A stretch of DNA of 64,000 nt from Symsagittifera roscoffensis (taxonomy: Eukaryota > Xenacoelomorpha > Acoela > Convolutidae), in the NCBI RefSeq assembly GCF_963678635.1, contig NC_087070.1, positions 682,001 to 746,000 on the forward strand, written 5' to 3'. Each line of letters opens with the position of its first letter. Within the stretch, counting starts at the first letter, position 1. The notes beneath the pieces were generated by a model. That model did not search any database. It had not been told where the DNA came from and saw only the letters and a program-made list of their open reading frames with translations. Made by a program: the position numbers and the translations under genes. Positions 27,401 through 33,400 of this stretch are shown piece after piece.

Positions 27401-30400
27401 GCAAATTCATCATCCGATATATCACTTTGTGTGAAATCGAAGTCAGATAAGAATTTAATAGTAGTTTCGATTTTTTCCAAAGTGCTACTATTGTCCTTAT
27501 CAATTGAGGAGTATTGGGTAAACGTTTCGTTGACAAGAAAGGCAATTAGCCGATCATTATGTTCTTTGTTTCGGTACTTTTTAAATTGTTCTTTCAAGGG
27601 AGGCCTGCAAAGGTTCTTTGCATCATTAGAAAAGTCGGTTGCTATTTCGTTTTCATTTTTGCATACTTTGACTATATCTGAACCAATTTGTTCAAATATT
27701 TCTGATACGTTTTCTGTATCAAACACTTCAAGGGCAGGCATGTCCTTGATTTCTTGTCCTGAAACATAGACAAATATAGTAATTCCAGAATGTTGGAATA
27801 CATCGAGAATGATTTTGGAAACTTCTTCCCAATTCATTTTATCTAAGCCACAAGCAATTTTGGGCATTGCGATAGATCGAATGTTATTTGCTATAGCATG
27901 ATCTTTCATTTCGGACAAGGTATTGAATATAGCGTCGTAAGTGGGTTTCTGAAAGTACCTCTGTTTGGTAATCAGGTTATATATGATTTGTCCAGATTTT
28001 GGATCAGTGAAGATGAGAATATCGTTAATGTTAGCATGTATTGAGTTACAAAAGTGTCGTAGCTCAGGATACCTTTTGCTAATTGATTCAGCAAATCCTT
28101 TTTTCATTGCTCTATCTGCAGAGATTGTATGGGCAATGGGCATATTCGATTCGAATATGGACCTTTTTTTGAAGTCTACATATTGTAGACAGGGGCCGGA
28201 TAATTGAGTATTGCTTTCCTGTGTTGTATTGACAACAGTGTTCAGCATGAAACAGCTATCGAATTCTGAACTTTCATTTAAAATTCTCGTTGTGAACTCA
28301 TCACAATCGTGGATAGCAAATATTTTTTCCTCGTATCCTTGAATATCAGTTACTGCATAGCCTAGTACACACTTGTTTAGTGTGACAGGATGATCTTTCT
28401 GATTCTCAATTAGGATAGGTAGGCTTTGCTCAATTTGAGTACAAACTGTATTAATGAAAACCAATTCGGTTTTAGTTGTATTTTTATGAGGCAGGAATGT
28501 AGTCCCTTTTTCGAAGTATAAATTTGGTTCAGCCAAGTGTTTGTATAAGTATGTAGAGCGTGCTGGAATGAACAAGGGTTCTTTCAAGTTAATTGAGACA
28601 ATTTTTGAAACGTTAGGATATTCTTTATCGTTGTTCATCAACCCGTAGGATATTACACCTTCTTTTGATTTGAGCTCAACTGCTGGGATATCAAAGTAGA
28701 GAGCTTTCAAGAAGAGATGACAAAAGTCTACTCCTAATAGGTTAGCAGTCTTTTCTTCAGTTATCCACACTTTGTGGTTAGATGGATATTTTCCATCAGT
28801 GTCGAAACAAGATTGGATAGATGTATGGCCAAACATACGTATATCAGATCCATTATAAGTCTTTGCTTTAATTTTGGATCGGTAGATTGTCATTTTTTGA
28901 CCTAATTTTTCCAATTCCTGATAAGTTGGGTAGTTTATGATACTACAAGTTGATCCTGGATCAATCATGAATTCAATTTCAAGTCCACTATTATTATTTT
29001 TGTCTCCGGTGGCAAAATGATATAAGCTAAGATATATCCTTGATTTAGGATTACTATCATCGCTCGGTTTCGGAGACTTTAATAGTTTAAAGGAAAGAAA
29101 TCAGTGATCGCATCACAGTAATTGACTTCTTCCTCAACCCAGTGGGTAGTTTCAGACTGTATTTGATTCGATCTAAAATTTGGTGATTGAGATCGCGTTG
29201 AGTCTCGACTGTTATTGCTATTATAGCTTCCAGTGTTATATGGTCGACCTCTAGGATTACTATTGAATTGCCTATTTTCTTGGTCGTAGAACTGTTTAGC
29301 AACTTGTTCATTTTCTCTGAATTTGTTTTCTCTGGGATACCTATCATCATAGGTTTGGGGTCTTTTGTTATTGAAAGACGATTGTGCATTAGCCTTTTGG
29401 AAATTGTTTCCGTTGTAGTTATAATTATGGCGAATGCCATAGTTATTTTGGCTAGGATTTGAATTGTTAGTAGTTCTGTTTTGGTTATCCCAAAACCGGT
29501 TACTTGGGTTAGGGTTATTCTGGTTAGGGAAGTTATTCGGTCTTCGATTTCGTTTATAATCAGTTTCAAATGAAACTCTTCGTTCATTTTTTGTTGTGAG
29601 TTCTTTTCGCAACTTATTTACTTCGTCCTGAACTTGCTTTTTGGAACATCTAGATATAGAATGTCCATTCATTCTGCAATATTCGCAGAATCGTGTACTA
29701 TTAGGTCTTCCCTTGATGTCAGGGTGACGTCGTTGAAATGAATTCTGATCATTGATTGCACTAACTTCTTGATTCTTGATCAATTTTGTTAGTTCTTTAA
29801 TTTGAGTTTCTAATGAAGTCATTTTATCCGTTGTTGACTTATTAGCAGGATCAGTAGCAACAATGAATGTTAGATCCTTAGTGATTACATGATTTGTGAA
29901 TTGATCCCAGTTGGCATTTGGATGCTCTATCATGTATTCATGAGCTTTTTGTTTAAGGGCTAGAGGTCTTAGTCCCTTAATTGAGAAATCAATATACTTT
30001 TGACTTCTTTGTCTGTTTTGTATAGTTCTCTCAGCATTTTGAGCAGCTTCAGTAGCATGAACGGCTTCATCAATACTTTCGGGCCATCCTCTATCTACAG
30101 AAGATTTAATTCTGTGGAAGTAATTTTTTATTAATTCGCCATCTTGGCGAGCTGCATTTTCAGCATCAATTCTATGTTTGAATTGATCTCGTCCGTCAGT
30201 GAATCTGTTTAGGAAGAGATCTTTGAGTTGTGCCCATGTGGTAGCATTGGTTACATTATCATTGAACCATTCAAGAGATGTATCAGTTAACAATGATCCG
30301 AATAGGGATCGTTGTCTGCTATCATAGCTGCGTCGTGCATCATTATCAGCAGGTCTTTGACCTAATGAGAAAAGAATTTTGTTTTCAACTGAATTCCAAA

Positions 30401-33400
30401 ATGCTGTAGCATTTTGGTTCGGATCGTTTCCCGAAAATGTCATTAAAGACAAGTTGGGATGGGATATTGGGGTATCAGCCATTTTATATTTAGTTTAGAA
30501 CTTAAAAAAGAAAGATAGAAAGTTTTATAAATTTGTTTAGAAAACTTAAATTTCCGATTTGGAAATTTATTACTTCTCTTTATTTGTAAAAGAAATTTCA
30601 ACAATTCTCCAGTTTGAGAATTGGAATTTTTGCTTTTTATCTCTTTTTGAGACTTTAGCAATTTTTGCGAATTTTTAGAAGGTAAGCCTCACTGGTCGCA
30701 CCAATTTATTACGCTAGCAATACTATAGACGTCGGACAAAACGCTTGCTAGGAATAAAGGGTCCTTTCTACTTTCTATCTTAGAAAGTAAATCTAAAATT
30801 CGCTGAGAAATATTTTATTAAAAAAAGAAGGAAGTATGAATTTACAGCAAGTTGCCTTTTGACTCAATATCTATTTTAACGGTGAGATTAGAGATATTTT
30901 TTAGAGATTGGTTGGGGTGGTAGAAGAGAGTGGTGTTGGTGTTAGAAGAGATATTGTTGGAATGAATTCCCGTAGTTTTGAGCTTCTATTTATACTCAGA
31001 TTGGGAAATCACGCCACTTTTCGTATCAAATGAGAAGTTTCTTTTAACTTCGTATTCTTTATTCGTACATTCGTATTTTACGAGAAGAAGGTTTCGTATG
31101 CTCGTATTTTACGAGAGGAATCGTTAATATTCGTATTGAATGAGAATAGTCGTTTGAATTCTCAATGCTTAAAACGTTATACGAATTATTCCAATAGCAT
31201 TTCCCTTCCTTTTGCAAGGGAATAAAAACATATTTCTTTTGGTGGTGGCGGCGGCGTCACATTTTGTGAACGCAATAAAATAATTCATGTTTCTGTTTCT
31301 ATTTGAAATCAGAACACTAGAGGGGAGTCGGTCGGAGGCATATTGGAGATTTTTGAAATCTCATCTTTGAGGGCACGAGTATCGCAATAATGACTTTTTT
31401 TAAATTAAATTGAAGAATCACAAAATGCTATAATCTGAATTTCATATTTATTCCCAAATGTTAATTCTAAACAAAAACGGACAATTTTACACTCTCCTTA
31501 TTTCATTTTCAATTTTTAAAAACTACTTTAATGTTGTCATAATGCAACCAAACTTGGCATGGTGAACAGGTTAAATTTTGCAAACTATTTTTTTTCTCCA
31601 TACTTTACATTGCAACACTATGCATTTAGCCATAACACCGCGAAAAATAAAATGCAATATTAAAAATCAGAAATAAGCCTCAAATTAGCAAAAATTCGTA
31701 AACCTCTGAGATTCGAACCAGCGACCTAGAGATTAAGAGTCTCATGCACTAACCCGAAATTCATTAGGCACCAAACACTGGCCACAAGTAAAGCAGCATA
31801 GATGCTATGCTGCAGTGAAATTTCCAAATAAGTGAACACTTTTAATGAACAATTTCATTTGCGAGTTAGGTTAGAAAAAAGAATGTTCGTAATAATACAT
31901 TCGTAGAACCCATTATTTGCCCCCCCCCTCAGAATAAAAAAATGTCCAATCTCTCGGAAATTAAGTGCTGCAGAGTAGGGATGGTAGGAAGACAACAGCT
32001 ATTCTCACCCCGTCTTTGGATCTCCCAGGAATGCTGACTGGGGTCCAATCATCTGCATTGTAGAAATCGGACTGGTACAACACACCTGAAAAACAAACCA
32101 TGACTCATCAACAAACAAAGCATCATCTACGCTACTTGAATTAACATTTTGAGTCATGTCAAGCAATTTTAAATCTATTAAGAGTTTGTGAACTTTTAGC
32201 AATCTTTTAATTAGAAAATAAGAAAAAATAATACTTTCTAAATAGTTGTATTCAAAATGACTAAAAATTTGCCTCTGCAGATTTAAAATAACTTATGTTA
32301 CATCATTCACCTTAATATAAGCAGACAAAAAAAATCAGCAAAAACTATAAAAGAGTCTTCACTACGTTCATTACTCTTAAACAATTTTTACTTGAAAGAA
32401 AAAATACACTATCAAGGATTGGCGAAAAATTCAATAGCTCTTTAATATTTTTTCAAAGCAGCTGTTTCATTTTCCGTGTTTTAATCAAACTATTTTTCTT
32501 AATTTCATAACAAAATCCTAAATTTTTAGAAGTTTTTGTTTTCGTTAACTATATTATCTCAATTTTCATTAGTTTGCATATGATTTCCACAATTTCCATC
32601 ACTAAAAGGGAATTGTAATTTTTTTTTGCGACTCAGATATTTTCTTACAGCTATTTTGTTGAAGACCAGCATATGGTAAAACTATTATTTTGAATTACGT
32701 AGTTCCGAGTAAATATAAGAAAGAGAAAACGAGTTTTAACGATATTTTTCAATATCAAAACAATTTCATGCCGCGTTTGACGGTCGAATATTTCTGCTGC
32801 AGAATTTTTAAAAAATTTCCACGTCTGTACAAATATCCTTTAAAAAAATTCCAGGACATCCAACAGTTGTCTTATCTCTGTTGAAGATACAAGAACAGAA
32901 GGCGTTCATAAACATATAGAATAACCCATTTGGGAATTGGGCAATTCAAGTAATGGAGTGAAATGTGCCTTGAGGATAATTGATGCCTGACGACAAAAAT
33001 AACCGAGGGAAAAAGATACTTGGGCTAGATTGACTTACAAAAAGATGTCTTTGAAATTTGATAGCAAGCAATTTAAAATCATGGAAATTCAAACACCCAT
33101 AAGCTACGCAAAAGAACATCACAAATGCAGAAAACCAATTTTCAATTTAACAAGAACTTTCTTCATAATTGATTTTTCTCAGCATCTTTAAACGATTATT
33201 TCACCATCTTTATCGTAAACTAAATTATTGATACAAAAGCAAGAAAACGAATAGACTTAGACCTATAAAACGCAAAAAAAAAAGTTTTTTTTTTGTTCAT
33301 TCTAAAAATTTTTTCGTTTTTTCGTCTACTATGTTCGAAATGCCCCAATAATCTTCAGTAAGAAATTCAGCCCATTATATTTTTACATTATTCAACTTAT

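Larger units (their letters stand above)
17726..31316 (-). mobile_element. Complex Ty3/gypsy endogenous-retrovirus-like element with gag, pol (macro domain), env, a spliced accessory ORF and an antisense gene
   Basis: A full-length element of 13,591 bp inserted in Eph intron 2, same orientation. The two 610-bp LTRs (TG...TA on the minus strand) differ at one position that I could find (18175 versus 31156), so insertion is recent. Order on the minus strand: LTR, tRNA-primer-site candidate, gag, protease-macro-RT-RNase H, integrase, an antisense gene, env, a terminal accessory ORF, a purine-rich tract (AGGAGGATGGATA at 18336-18348) and LTR. The element is much larger than a typical gypsy (about 5-8 kb). 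The DD35E integrase with a GPY motif and the RT-RNase H-integrase order place it in Ty3/gypsy. All long frames are open, so it may be competent or very recently so. Confidence 0.93.
30707..31316 (-). repeat. 5' LTR of the element
   Basis: 610 bp, matching the 3' LTR except at 31156. U3 (right part) holds four 18-bp motifs and a TATA box; U5 ends GCTAGCGTAATA beside the primer site. It drives transcription leftward, in the sense of Eph exon 3 onward. Confidence 0.95.

Noticed and set aside
29087-29587. 166-codon open frame overlapping gag on the same strand
   Set aside because: It is in another frame of the Asn/Arg-rich part of gag; low-complexity codons keep that frame open. No start context or motif supports it.
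31701-31775. Functional tRNA-Lys gene
   Set aside because: Anticodon arm and B box are recognisable, but the D arm and acceptor stem do not pair, and a second decayed copy exists, so a SINE or pseudogene is favoured.
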